From the NCBI GenBank assembly GCA_965203535.1, contig OZ241897.1, positions 930,001 to 994,000 on the forward strand: DNA of 64,000 nucleotides. The letters are read 5' to 3'. Positions within the stretch are counted from its first letter, which is position 1. Each line of letters begins with the position of its first letter. The position numbers were made by a program, and so were the translations under genes. The notes beneath the pieces are model-generated. The model was given only the letters and a program-made list of their open reading frames with translations. It was not told the DNA's origin and ran no database searches. Origin of the DNA: JAJDTT01 sp022827025 (lineage in GTDB: Bacteria > Acidobacteriota > UBA6911 > RPQK01 > JAJDTT01). This document shows positions 23,511-31,305 of the stretch, in pieces.

Positions 23511-24762
23511 ACATTCGGGCCAGTTCATCCTCGCCGGCGGGGCGAGGAGAGAGTTTCGTCACCCGGTGCTGTGGCAGCGTTCCCTGCACCAGCCCGGGGA
23601 TGTCCTCTGAATCATACCCGATTTCGGCGAGACCGCTGGGCATCTTCAGCCGCCGCATCATGCGAATGATCTCATCCGCCAGAATTTCTCCCCCGTCCTC
23701 CTTCCTGGCGCCGGAAGTCCGCGCACCCAGGATCCGGGCGGCCTCCAGGTGGCGTCCGGGACAGGCGGGGGCGGTGAAACGGAACACTGCCGGAGCATTC
23801 AGGATGACGGACATGCCGTGGGGAACCATGGGGTGTCCAGGTCCGTATCCTTCCGGGCGGAAGCTCTTGACCATGCCTGAGACCGGGTAGGACATGCCAT
23901 GGGGCAGATGCACCCCGGCATTTCCGAATCCGATGCCGGCGTAGGCGGCCGCCAGCAGCATCTGCGAGCGCGCTTCCTCGTCCCCGGGGTCCTCGACGGC
24001 GCGGACCAGGTAGCGGGAGACGATCTCGAGGCTCTGCCGGGCCCAGATGTCGCTGATGGGATTGGAGCCTTGATAGGCAGGCCTCTCCACCGGACGGGGC
24101 GGAAGAGGGCGCTGACCGAAGGGGATGGCCGTGAACGATTCGAGAGCGTGGCTCAGGACGTCCAGACCCGTGGAGGCGGCCACCACTGGCGGCAGCGTCC
24201 TGGTGTTCTCGGGATCGATGATCCCCAGCGTGGGCCGCAATCGCCGGTGCGCGATCCCCGTCTTGGCCTTCATGCCATGCAGATCGAAGATGGCCACGCC
24301 GGTGGTCTCGCTCCCGGTCCCGGCCGTGGTGGGAATGGCGATCAAAGGCTTGAGCGGACCCGGAACCGGCCGGCCCCGCCCGATGGGATGGTTCACATAT
24401 TCCAGAAAGTCCGCGGGATACGTGGAGTAGAGGTTGGCCGCCTTGGCCGTGTCCATGGTGGAACCGCCGCCCACGGCGACGAAGGCGTCGAATCCACCTT
24501 CGGCGGCGAAGTCGATGGCCTGTTGAAACGAGGCGTCAGTCGGTTCGACGCGGACCGCGTCGAAGAGAGAGAACTCCACGTTCTCGCGGGAGAGGGATTC
24601 CAGGGCCGACTCGACGGGCGGGCTCTCCACCAGGTTCGGGTCCGAGAGCACCATGACCCGTTGGGCGCCGAGATCGGCCAGGTCCATCCCCACTTCCCGG
24701 GTGGCCCCCGACCCGAAGCGGATGTTGGAAGCCGACATCTCGAACGCGAAATCCCGCTCCAT
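23485..24762 (-). CDS. Iron-containing alcohol dehydrogenase, hydroxyacid-oxoacid transhydrogenase (ADHFE1/HOT)-like
   Basis: A 425-aa type III (iron-dependent) alcohol dehydrogenase. NAD-binding loop GGGSTMD is at 98-104. Metal-site residues include D201 and H205 in TGLDVLSHALE and H288 in VHLPHGMSYP. Long stretches read like the animal mitochondrial hydroxyacid-oxoacid transhydrogenase: FEMSASNIRFGSG, VRVEPTDASF, RPAYQGSNPISDIW, GTLPQHRVTKLSP. That enzyme oxidises 4-hydroxybutyrate while reducing 2-oxoglutarate to D-2-hydroxyglutarate. The gene here begins at ATG 24762; the frame extends upstream to 25626 only as an antisense shadow of the aldo/keto reductase gene. Exact substrate is inferred from memory of the family. 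Confidence 0.85.
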   Translation of the reverse strand: MERDFAFEMSASNIRFGSGATREVGMDLADLGAQRVMVLSDPNLVESPPVESALESLSRENVEFSLFDAVRVEPTDASFQQAIDFAAEGGFDAFVAVGGGSTMDTAKAANLYSTYPADFLEYVNHPIGRGRPVPGPLKPLIAIPTTAGTGSETTGVAIFDLHGMKAKTGIAHRRLRPTLGIIDPENTRTLPPVVAASTGLDVLSHALESFTAIPFGQRPLPPRPVERPAYQGSNPISDIWARQSLEIVSRYLVRAVEDPGDEEARSQMLLAAAYAGIGFGNAGVHLPHGMSYPVSGMVKSFRPEGYGPGHPMVPHGMSVILNAPAVFRFTAPACPGRHLEAARILGARTSGARKEDGGEILADEIIRMMRRLKMPSGLAEIGYDSEDIPGLVQGTLPQHRVTKLSPRPAGEDELARMYEDAMAYW

Positions 24763-24892
24763 GAAGTCTGCCTCTCGAGACGCTCCAGCCGGTCGACGAG
24801 GCGGGGGACACCGCCTCGATGCACCGGCGGTATGGTACTTGAAGGGTCGGAAAGGGCGCAAATTCGGGGATGATTGCCCTCTTCCGGGAACC

Positions 24893-24921
24893 TTGACACC
24901 CTCCTGCTCCAACCCTACAAT
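24893..24921 (+). promoter_or_regulatory. Sigma70 promoter for the aldo/keto reductase gene
   Basis: A perfect -35 TTGACA (24893-24898), a 17-bp spacer, and TACAAT (24916-24921). The coding start at 24946 follows after an AGGAGG ribosome site. This is the cleanest canonical promoter in the window and shows that consensus sigma70 elements work in this genome. Confidence 0.75.
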
Positions 24922-24945
24922 CCGGCTTCCCAGGAGGACCGACTG

Positions 24946-25878
24946 ATGGAATATCGACGCTACGGCAGCACCGAACTTCGAGTGAGCCAGATCGCCTTCG
25001 GAGGTGCCACGTTCGGCCGGGAGATCGACGGGCCCACCGCCTGGCGCCTCCTGGATCGCGCCCTGGAGCGGGGCATCAACCTCCTGGACACGGCCGAGGC
25101 CTACAGCAACCGCGAGTCGGAGCGCATCATCGGGCGCTGGCTCGCCGACCGGAAGAACCGCCAGGAGATCGTCCTGGCCACCAAGTGCTACGGGAAGCTG
25201 GACGGGGACATCATCAGCGAGAAGATCGACCAGAGTCTCCAATGCCTCCGGACCGACTGGATCGACCTCTTTCAGATCCACCACTTTCCCCACGACGGGG
25301 ACCCCTTGGACGAGATCCTGGAGAGCCTGGACCGGGCCGTTCAAGCGGGCAAGGTCCGCCACCTGGGACTGAGCAACTGCGGTGCATGGCAATTCTGCAA
25401 GGCGCTCTGGCGCCAGGACCGGAGCGGATGGGCCCGCTTCGAATCGATGCAGCCCTCCTACAGCCTGGTCGAACGCACCATCGAAGCGGAGATGATCCCC
25501 CTGTGCAAGGACCAGGACGTGGCCATCATTTCCTACGCACCCATCGCCTCGGGGTTCCTGGCCGGCAAGTACTCCAAGGGGGGACCCATCCCCGCCGGCA
25601 CCCGGTTCGACGTGGCTCCCGGCCACCAGGACGTCTTCTTCAGCAATCGGAACTTCGCGTGCGTGGACCGGATCAAGGCTATCGCCGCGGAGGCGGGACG
25701 CTCACTGGTGGACCTGGCGCTGGCCTGGGCCATCTTTCAGCCCGACATCACCTGCGTTCTCATCGGAGGAAGAAAGATCTCCCACGTGGATCAGGCCTTC
25801 GAGACCCTGGAGCGGGGCCTGGACCCGGAGTTGAGGGAGCGCTTGGACCAGGCGTCCCAGCCCGATACCTTCGGTTGA
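24946..25878 (+). CDS. Aldo/keto reductase
   Basis: A 310-aa (alpha/beta)8 NAD(P)H-dependent reductase of the bacterial AKR group that includes YajO and sugar/auxin-type reductases. The catalytic tetrad is present: D48, Y53 (LDTAEAYSN), K80 (LATKCYG) and H112 (LFQIHH). Later family motifs are SNCGAWQF and QPSYSLVER. The C-terminal cofactor loop contains VLIGGRKISHVDQAF. No signal peptide is present. ATG 24946 lies five bases after CAGGAGGACC, and an excellent sigma70 promoter precedes it. It diverges from the transhydrogenase-like gene. The aldehyde or sugar substrate cannot be named from sequence. Confidence 0.9.
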   Translation: MEYRRYGSTELRVSQIAFGGATFGREIDGPTAWRLLDRALERGINLLDTAEAYSNRESERIIGRWLADRKNRQEIVLATKCYGKLDGDIISEKIDQSLQCLRTDWIDLFQIHHFPHDGDPLDEILESLDRAVQAGKVRHLGLSNCGAWQFCKALWRQDRSGWARFESMQPSYSLVERTIEAEMIPLCKDQDVAIISYAPIASGFLAGKYSKGGPIPAGTRFDVAPGHQDVFFSNRNFACVDRIKAIAAEAGRSLVDLALAWAIFQPDITCVLIGGRKISHVDQAFETLERGLDPELRERLDQASQPDTFG

Positions 25879-25905
25879 CCGGCCCGCCGGATTCGACTTC
25901 CGGAA

Positions 25906-26071
25906 CTAGGAGTCTGCGCGGTAGAAATGATCGTAGCGAGAAAGTGGAGAATCGAGGCCAGATTTTCCCGATTTGGAGGTGCATAGTTGTTCTATTCGCC
26001 GAGAAATCGGGGAAATATGGACCGATTCTACGCTTTCGCAGTAGATTAATTTCTGCCGCGCAGGCTCCTAG
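25906..26071. repeat. MITE-like long inverted repeat
   Basis: A 166-bp imperfect palindrome between two convergent genes. The outer arms read CTAGGAG[T/C]CTGCGCGG[T/C]AGAAAT on both sides, and similarity continues inward for ~75 bp per arm (including AGAATCG and CCCGATTT), with a ~15-bp centre. No coding capacity. The element can be parsed as GGAG...CTCC flanked by TA dinucleotides, as expected for a non-autonomous element moved by an IS630/Tc1-type enzyme. Its termini differ from those of the IS630 element at 44663-45821. It may also serve as a bidirectional terminator. A 13-base fragment of the same end recurs at 19256-19268. Confidence 0.7.
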
Positions 26072-26080
26072 CCCCGGCGA

Positions 26081-26647
26081 TCAACGGACCCACTTCTTGA
26101 CGTGTTCGTGGAGTAGGTCCGCCGTGTATTTCAGTCCGATGTCCATGCCGCGGTCCTGAAACCAGACCGTCGGCTCCGGGCCGCTCCTTTGCCACGCCAG
26201 GTGAGGCTTGTAAAGGACGAAGATGTCCCAAGCCGCATCGGATCTGGGATACTCAAGCTGCTTGGCGTAGTTCTGGCGTCCGAAGTTCCAGAGATCCCAG
26301 AAGTGTTCCGCGCGCGGATCCTGCAGATATGCGGTCGCCTGCTGCGCCGCCCTTCGAGAATCCCTGCCCAGGATGGGCGCCCAGAGCACCAGGACCTTGA
26401 TTCTGGCCCCGGATTCCTTGCTGAGAATGTTCTGGATGTCGGCCGCTCCCCGGAGGCAGTGGCCGCAGGTGGGAGAGAAAACCGTCACCAGCCGGGTCCG
26501 GTCGGAGGCGGCGTTGAAGACGTTTACGAACTCCCTCCCGTCGGGGGAGACGGTAGTGATCCCGCGGCTGGGGCCCTGAAGCGCGGACACGGTGCTGACC
26601 TGAATGAGAACCGGAAGAAGGGACAGCAGAAGTCTTCTCATAACCAT
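26081..26647 (-). CDS. Exported thioredoxin-like protein with CGHC motif
   Basis: A 188-aa protein. A signal sequence (MRRLLLSLLPVLIQVSTVSA) precedes a thioredoxin-fold domain with the redox motif VFSPTCGHCLRGA. CGHC is the motif of protein disulfide isomerases, so an oxidising or isomerising role is plausible, but the rest resembles peroxiredoxin-like or DUF-type relatives in which the helix after the motif carries an ADIQN pattern. It lies 54 bp downstream of the M19 dipeptidase gene and is probably co-transcribed. ATG 26641 is an alternative start. The frame's upstream extension to 26965 is an antisense artefact of the dipeptidase gene end. Confidence 0.7.
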   Translation of the reverse strand: MVMRRLLLSLLPVLIQVSTVSALQGPSRGITTVSPDGREFVNVFNAASDRTRLVTVFSPTCGHCLRGAADIQNILSKESGARIKVLVLWAPILGRDSRRAAQQATAYLQDPRAEHFWDLWNFGRQNYAKQLEYPRSDAAWDIFVLYKPHLAWQRSGPEPTVWFQDRGMDIGLKYTADLLHEHVKKWVR

Positions 26648-26700
26648 CGCAGGGTAATGAATCCGGCGTTCGGCTGGCAAGTGCCGCTGGGGTCCCGGAA

Positions 26701-27867
26701 TCATCGTGCGCCCTCCCGGGACCGGATCCTCATGGCGACCTCCTCCGCCTGCTGCAGGACCCTCAGCGTGTTCTCGCCCAGGATCAATCGGATCTGGCTT
26801 TCGTCGTAGCCCCGTGCCAGCAGTTCTTGGGTGATCTTGGGCAGATAGCTGGCGTCCTCCATTCCCCGGGGCATGTCCGCACCGTCGAAATCGGAGCCGA
26901 CACCCACATGGCGCACTCCCGCCACCTGGACGGCGTGATCGATGTGATCCACGATCCTCTTCCAACTCACCGGGGGGATCGGCTCCCGTCCCGTTTCCGC
27001 CTCCCCATCTGAAGCAGCCGCTTGGATCGAGGCCTGCCGGGCCGCATGATGCTCCATGTCCAGAAAATAGTCCACGAAGGTGATCTGGATCACACCTCCC
27101 TGATTGGCCAGGGCCCGGATCATCTCGTCGTTCATGTTCCGGGGATGATTCGACAGATCCCGGCAGGAGGAGTGACTCGCGATGACGGGAGCTTCAGTGA
27201 CCTCCAGAATATCCCAGAAGGTCTCGTCCGAGACATGGGAGACGTCCACCAGCACTCCCAGACGGTTCAACTCCTTCACGACATCCCGGCCCAAATCGTT
27301 CAGCCCTCCGTGGACCCGCGAATCCGCCACCGAATCGGCCCAGTCCGTGTTCACGTTGTGGGTCAGCGTCAGATAGCGGATCCCCAGCCGCGCATACATC
27401 CGGAGAATGGGGAGGCTGTTGTGGATCATGTGTCCCCCCTCCATTCCCAGGAGCACCGCGATCTTGCCCATTCGTTGAGCCCGGCGCACCTCGGAGGCGC
27501 TGGTGCAGAGTTCCAGGGAGTCCCCGAAAAGCTCCACCACGCGATGAACCGACGCAATGATTTTCAGCGAGTCGCTGACGGCCTGGGGACCGGTGACGGT
27601 CCCGGGCATGTAGATGGAGAAGAAGCCGGCGTCGAGCCCTCCCCGCTTCAGCCGGGGAAGGTCCACGTGCCCCGACTGGTGCTCCTGTCCGAAGTCCCAG
27701 TCCGGGTCCTTCATCAACAACGGGGTGTCGATGTGCGTGTCCAGCACCAGAGAAGAAAAATGCAGCCGACGCGCCCTGGCGTCGTCGTCGCCGCCGACAC
27801 CCACGGCCAGCCAGGCGCTGGCCGCTGCCATGACCGCGAGCGCCAGCAAGAGATTCCAACGTTTCAT
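26701..27867 (-). CDS. Membrane-dipeptidase family peptidase (M19)
   Basis: A 388-aa zinc dipeptidase related to renal dipeptidase. Zinc-binding and active-site motifs are all visible: DTHID (metal ligands), EGGH, DVSHVS, SHSS and GSDFDG. The first ~22 residues (RWNLLLALAVMAAASAWLAVG) are a signal peptide or anchor, so it acts in the periplasm. M19 enzymes cleave dipeptides, often with a D-amino acid at the C-terminus, and some hydrolyse beta-lactam-like compounds. A D-aminoacylase-type gene lies elsewhere in the window (10441), so D-amino-acid recycling may be a common thread, although the genes are not adjacent. Length and motif order are normal for the family. Confidence 0.9.
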   Translation of the reverse strand: MKRWNLLLALAVMAAASAWLAVGVGGDDDARARRLHFSSLVLDTHIDTPLLMKDPDWDFGQEHQSGHVDLPRLKRGGLDAGFFSIYMPGTVTGPQAVSDSLKIIASVHRVVELFGDSLELCTSASEVRRAQRMGKIAVLLGMEGGHMIHNSLPILRMYARLGIRYLTLTHNVNTDWADSVADSRVHGGLNDLGRDVVKELNRLGVLVDVSHVSDETFWDILEVTEAPVIASHSSCRDLSNHPRNMNDEMIRALANQGGVIQITFVDYFLDMEHHAARQASIQAAASDGEAETGREPIPPVSWKRIVDHIDHAVQVAGVRHVGVGSDFDGADMPRGMEDASYLPKITQELLARGYDESQIRLILGENTLRVLQQAEEVAMRIRSREGAR

Positions 27868-27931
27868 GGTTGCTCCTGGTTTCCGTTCCGCCCGAGAGTA
27901 TACACGCGGGAAAGATACCGGGACTTCGCAG

Positions 27932-27952
27932 GGGCGACCCTTGTGGTTGCCC
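27932..27952. repeat. Dispersed palindrome, GGGCGACC/GGTTGCCC type
   Basis: An eight-base stem GGGCGACC and GGTTGCCC around the loop CTTGT, upstream of the dipeptidase gene. It has the same loop and layout as the hairpins at 14841-14861 and 29737-29760. Confidence 0.6.
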
Positions 27953-28000
27953 GCGTCCCCTGTCGTCGCTCTTGACTCACTCGAGTTATGACACCGGGGA

Positions 28001-28639
28001 CTATTCCCACCGAGGACAGATCTGTCCGTCCGCCAGAATGCACGCAGGACGGACCCGCTCCGATCTCATCCCGAACCGGGCCAGGAGCCGGGCCAGTTCA
28101 CAGAGAGGAAGGCCGACGATGTTGAAATAGCATCCGGAGAAGGACTCCACCAACCCGGCTCCGGCCGTCTGAATCCCGTAGGCGCCCGCCTTGTCCAGCG
28201 AATCGCCCGTGTCCAGATAGCGACTCAGCACGGACTGGCCGAAGCGGCGCATGCGAACCTGGGAAGTCACCACCCCCGTCTCTTCCCTTCCCGATTCCGC
28301 CTCGACGACGGCTACGGCGGTGATGACGTCGTGGGTGCGGCCCCGCAGTGCCCAAAGCATCTGTTGGGCAGCGTGTCGATCGGACGGTTTGCCCAGAACC
28401 CTGCCATCCAGGCACACCAGGGTGTCAAACCCGAGAATGAGGCCGCTCGGGACCTTGCGCGCCACTCTCCGGGCTTTCATGCGGGCCAACTTGGCGGCCA
28501 GCATCGAGGGTTCAGGCGCCTCGACATTCCCTTCGTCCAGGCCGCTCGCGCTACAGACAAAAGGGTAGCCCAGGCGCGCGATCAACTCCCTCCGGCGGGG
28601 AGATCCCGAAGCCAGGATCAGAGTCGACTCATGGGCCAT
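28001..28639 (-). CDS. maf: Maf-like nucleoside triphosphate pyrophosphatase
   Basis: A 212-aa protein of the Maf/Ham1 house-cleaning group, which hydrolyses non-canonical or modified NTPs (dTTP/UTP or m7GTP types) to NMP and pyrophosphate. Family motifs present: LILASGSPRRRELI at 7-20, the metal-site GFDTLVCLDGRVLGKP at 70-85 (D72, K84), and GDSLDKAGAYGIQ. It is slightly longer than most Maf proteins because of a C-terminal tail. I start at ATG 28639; the frame's upstream extension to 28879 is an antisense shadow of msrP. Forty bases separate it from msrP upstream, so the two may be co-transcribed. Confidence 0.88.
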   Translation of the reverse strand: MAHESTLILASGSPRRRELIARLGYPFVCSASGLDEGNVEAPEPSMLAAKLARMKARRVARKVPSGLILGFDTLVCLDGRVLGKPSDRHAAQQMLWALRGRTHDVITAVAVVEAESGREETGVVTSQVRMRRFGQSVLSRYLDTGDSLDKAGAYGIQTAGAGLVESFSGCYFNIVGLPLCELARLLARFGMRSERVRPACILADGQICPRWE

Positions 28640-28679
28640 GACGCGCCGCGTGCGAACCCCCTGCTCCGCCGGACCGGAA

Positions 28680-29690
28680 TCAACGGGCGGTCTGGCCGGA
28701 CCGCAAGGCGCGCTGCAGAGTTCGGGGCTCGTCCGGGTAGAGAGAGGCCACGTAGTTTTCGTAACCGTTGAACAACGGGGTCGGGAACTCGTCGCCGCTG
28801 TCGAGCCAGTACGACCGGTTCTGCGGCCACCGGGGATGGGGAATGTAGGGATTGACGTTGGACAGAAAGCCGTACTCATGCGCCTGGATCTGCCAGAAGA
28901 TCTTGGGCTGCTTCTTGGTCAATTCGATCTTCACGATGGACTTGGGACTCTTGTAGCCGTATTTCCAGGGCACGACGAGCCTCACCGGGGCGCCGTGCTG
29001 CTTCAGTAGCGGCTCTCCGTACACTCCGGTCGCCAGCAGCGTCAGCTCGTTCATGGCCTCGTCCATGCGCAGGGCCTCGTGGTAAGGCCACGGGTAGAGG
29101 CGGGCCTGCCGGACGCCGGGCATCTGACTGGGCTTCAAGGCGCTCAGAAAGCGGACGAAGCGGGCCGAAGCTTTCGGTTTCACCCGGTCCAGGAGCTTGC
29201 TCAGGGGAAAGCCGCTCCAGGGAACGTTCATGGCCCAACGTTCCACGCAACGGAAGTGACAGACCCTCTCCTCATGTTCGAACCTGAACAGATCGTCCAG
29301 ATCCAGAGTCTGAGGCTCGTGGCACTCGCCGCTGACCACGACCTTCCACGGGTCCACCTTGAAATCCTCGATATGCTCCCAGACCGGCCCGCCGCGTCCC
29401 GGAAGGAACTCGTAAAAGTTGTTGTGCACGGCGGCGGTCGCCCGGGGAGTCATGCGAGGGTCGACTCCCGCCGGGAGCGAGTATGCCGGGTTTCGTTTCG
29501 AGGGAAATACGTCGGGCCGTTTGAACGGAGCCTCCAACATCGTGCTCGAAGTCTTCGCTTTTCCGCAGAGCAGGTTGCCGGCAGCCAGCGCGCCGACGGA
29601 GAGCCCTCCCAGAAAACGGCGCCTGGAGAAGAAGACCCGGGGCTCGGTGACGGGGTGGGATGAGATGCCGGCGATGGAATTCTTGTACAT
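28680..29690 (-). CDS. msrP: Periplasmic methionine sulfoxide reductase catalytic subunit MsrP (YedY)
   Basis: A 336-aa molybdopterin protein of the sulfite-oxidase fold. The Tat signal SRRRFLGG lies at 23-30. The molybdenum-coordinating cysteine is C148 in VCHFRCVERW, a hallmark of YedY/MsrP. Other family segments are WSGFPLSKLL, HGAPVRLVVPWKYGYKSPKSIVKIE and FPTPLFNGYENYVASLYPDEPRTLQRAL near the C-terminus. The enzyme repairs oxidised methionines in periplasmic proteins and usually takes electrons from the haem membrane protein MsrQ. No msrQ lies beside it here. ATG 29690 follows AGGAGGCTCC. Confidence 0.93.
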   Translation of the reverse strand: MYKNSIAGISSHPVTEPRVFFSRRRFLGGLSVGALAAGNLLCGKAKTSSTMLEAPFKRPDVFPSKRNPAYSLPAGVDPRMTPRATAAVHNNFYEFLPGRGGPVWEHIEDFKVDPWKVVVSGECHEPQTLDLDDLFRFEHEERVCHFRCVERWAMNVPWSGFPLSKLLDRVKPKASARFVRFLSALKPSQMPGVRQARLYPWPYHEALRMDEAMNELTLLATGVYGEPLLKQHGAPVRLVVPWKYGYKSPKSIVKIELTKKQPKIFWQIQAHEYGFLSNVNPYIPHPRWPQNRSYWLDSGDEFPTPLFNGYENYVASLYPDEPRTLQRALRSGQTAR

Positions 29691-29736
29691 GGAGCCTCCT
29701 CGGTCGCTTACTTCAAGATACCAAAGATGGGGCGCA

Positions 29737-29760
29737 GGGAGCGCCCTTTGTGGGCGCCCT
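29737..29760. repeat. Dispersed palindrome, GCGCCC/GGGCGC type
   Basis: The stem AGGGAGCGCCC and GGGCGCCCT surrounds TTTGT. It lies between msrP and the first sulfatase gene (divergent), and belongs to the same hairpin family as 14841-14861 and 27932-27952. Confidence 0.6.
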
Positions 29761-29825
29761 CTTGGGTCCAAGGTGAGAGAAATAGGGACTCTTCACCCGG
29801 GCGTGCTATAGATTGGGGCCGCACC

Positions 29826-31286
29826 ATGCCGGAGAAACGGCCGAACGTCCTGCTCATTTGCGCCGACCGCTGGTCCGGACTCTTCACCGGCTCGGCGGGA
29901 CATCCGGTGGCGATGACGCCCACCATCGACCAACTGGCCCGAAACGGCGTCCACTTCGACCGTGCCTATTCGGCCTGTCCCATCTGTATTCCGGCCCGGC
30001 GCAGCCTGATGACGGGCCTTTCGCCGCAAAACCACGGGGACCGGGTCTTCAACGAAACCCTGGAGATGCCGGACCCGGAATCGGTGCCGACGCTGCCCGG
30101 GCTCTTCCGGAAGGCCGGCTACCAGGCCCATGCCGTCGGCAAGCTCCATGTCTACCCCCAACGCGATCGCATCGGCTTCGACGAGGTGATCCTCAACGAA
30201 GAAGGGCGTCATCACCTGGATGACGGGTACGCCGACGACTGGGAACTCTACCTGGCCGACCAGGGCTATCCAGGCCAGGAGTACGCCAGCGGACTCAGCA
30301 ACAACGACTACCTCGCCCGCTCCTGGCACCTTCCCGGCCATTGTCATCCCACCAATTGGGCGGCGGCGCAGATGTGCCGCGCCATCCGGCGCCGCGATCC
30401 CCGGAAGCCCGGCTTCTGGTATCTGTCCTTCGTGGGACCTCACCCTCCGCTCTGGCCACCGGCCGCATATCTCGATCTCTACCGGAATCTGGAACTGGAC
30501 CCGATGGTCCACGGAGACTGGTCCCGGTCGTTCGAAGATCTGCCCTACAGCGTCAAGCCCTACATGGACCAATTCTGCATGCGAATGGCCGCTCCGGGCG
30601 AGATCGACCTGGCGAGAAGGGCCTTCTACGCCACCATCACCCACATCGATCACCAGATCCGGATGGTTCTGGGAACCCTGCGCGAAGAGGGGCTGTCGGA
30701 CGACACCATCGTGGCCTTCACGGCGGATCACGGCGACATGCTGGGAGACCACCAAATGTGGTCCCTGGGGGTCATGTATGAAAAGTCGGCACGGGTGCCC
30801 CTCATCATCGTGCCGGCCGCGGGTGACGAGCGATTCCCGCCGGGCAGCCGCGACCACCGCCTGGCGGAGCTTCGGGACCTGATGCCGACGCTGATCGACC
30901 TCTGCGGCCTCGAGCCTCCCGCAGTCCTGGACGGGATCTCTCTGGCCGGCGGCCAAGACCGTGACCATCTCTACGGAGAGTTCCGGGAGGGTCCCTTGGC
31001 CACGCGCATGATCCGCGACCGGCGCTACAAGCTCATCTACTATCCGGTCGGCAATGTCTTCCAACTGTTCGATCTGGACCAGGACCCATTGGAACAACGC
31101 AATCTGGCCGGACAGACCTCGCTGCGGGAGGTTCAGGATCGCCTGGCGGGACTGCTGGTGGACCACCTCCATGGCTCGGACCTGGAGTGGGTCCGGGAGG
31201 GCCGCCTCGCGGGGCTGCCGGACCGGGAATACGTCCCCAGGGCGAACCGGGGCCTGAGCGGCCAGAGGGGTTGGCGGTTCCTTTGA
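29826..31286 (+). CDS. Sulfatase, first of a tandem pair
   Basis: A 486-aa alkaline-phosphatase-fold sulfatase. The signature C54-I-P-A-R58 within SACPICIPARRSLMTG provides the cysteine to be turned into formylglycine. Metal ligands include D and R in CADRW near the start and the later FTADHGDMLGDH. The C-terminal part contains RDRRYKLIYYPVGNVFQLFDLDQDP, typical of choline-sulfatase/arylsulfatase relatives. There is no signal peptide, so this enzyme and its twin seem cytosolic, suggesting they act on imported oligosaccharides or small sulfate esters. ATG 29826 (MPEKRPNVLLIC) is chosen by family alignment; TATAGA at 29807-29812 may be its -10. A near-identical copy follows after 19 bp. Confidence 0.92.
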   Translation: MPEKRPNVLLICADRWSGLFTGSAGHPVAMTPTIDQLARNGVHFDRAYSACPICIPARRSLMTGLSPQNHGDRVFNETLEMPDPESVPTLPGLFRKAGYQAHAVGKLHVYPQRDRIGFDEVILNEEGRHHLDDGYADDWELYLADQGYPGQEYASGLSNNDYLARSWHLPGHCHPTNWAAAQMCRAIRRRDPRKPGFWYLSFVGPHPPLWPPAAYLDLYRNLELDPMVHGDWSRSFEDLPYSVKPYMDQFCMRMAAPGEIDLARRAFYATITHIDHQIRMVLGTLREEGLSDDTIVAFTADHGDMLGDHQMWSLGVMYEKSARVPLIIVPAAGDERFPPGSRDHRLAELRDLMPTLIDLCGLEPPAVLDGISLAGGQDRDHLYGEFREGPLATRMIRDRRYKLIYYPVGNVFQLFDLDQDPLEQRNLAGQTSLREVQDRLAGLLVDHLHGSDLEWVREGRLAGLPDREYVPRANRGLSGQRGWRFL

Positions 31287-31305
31287 AGTAGACTAGGAAC
31301 GGACC

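Noticed and set aside
23485..25626. A 713-codon fusion at the N-terminus of the iron-dependent dehydrogenase
   Set aside because: The first ~288 codons are antisense to the aldo/keto reductase gene; the true start is ATG 24762.
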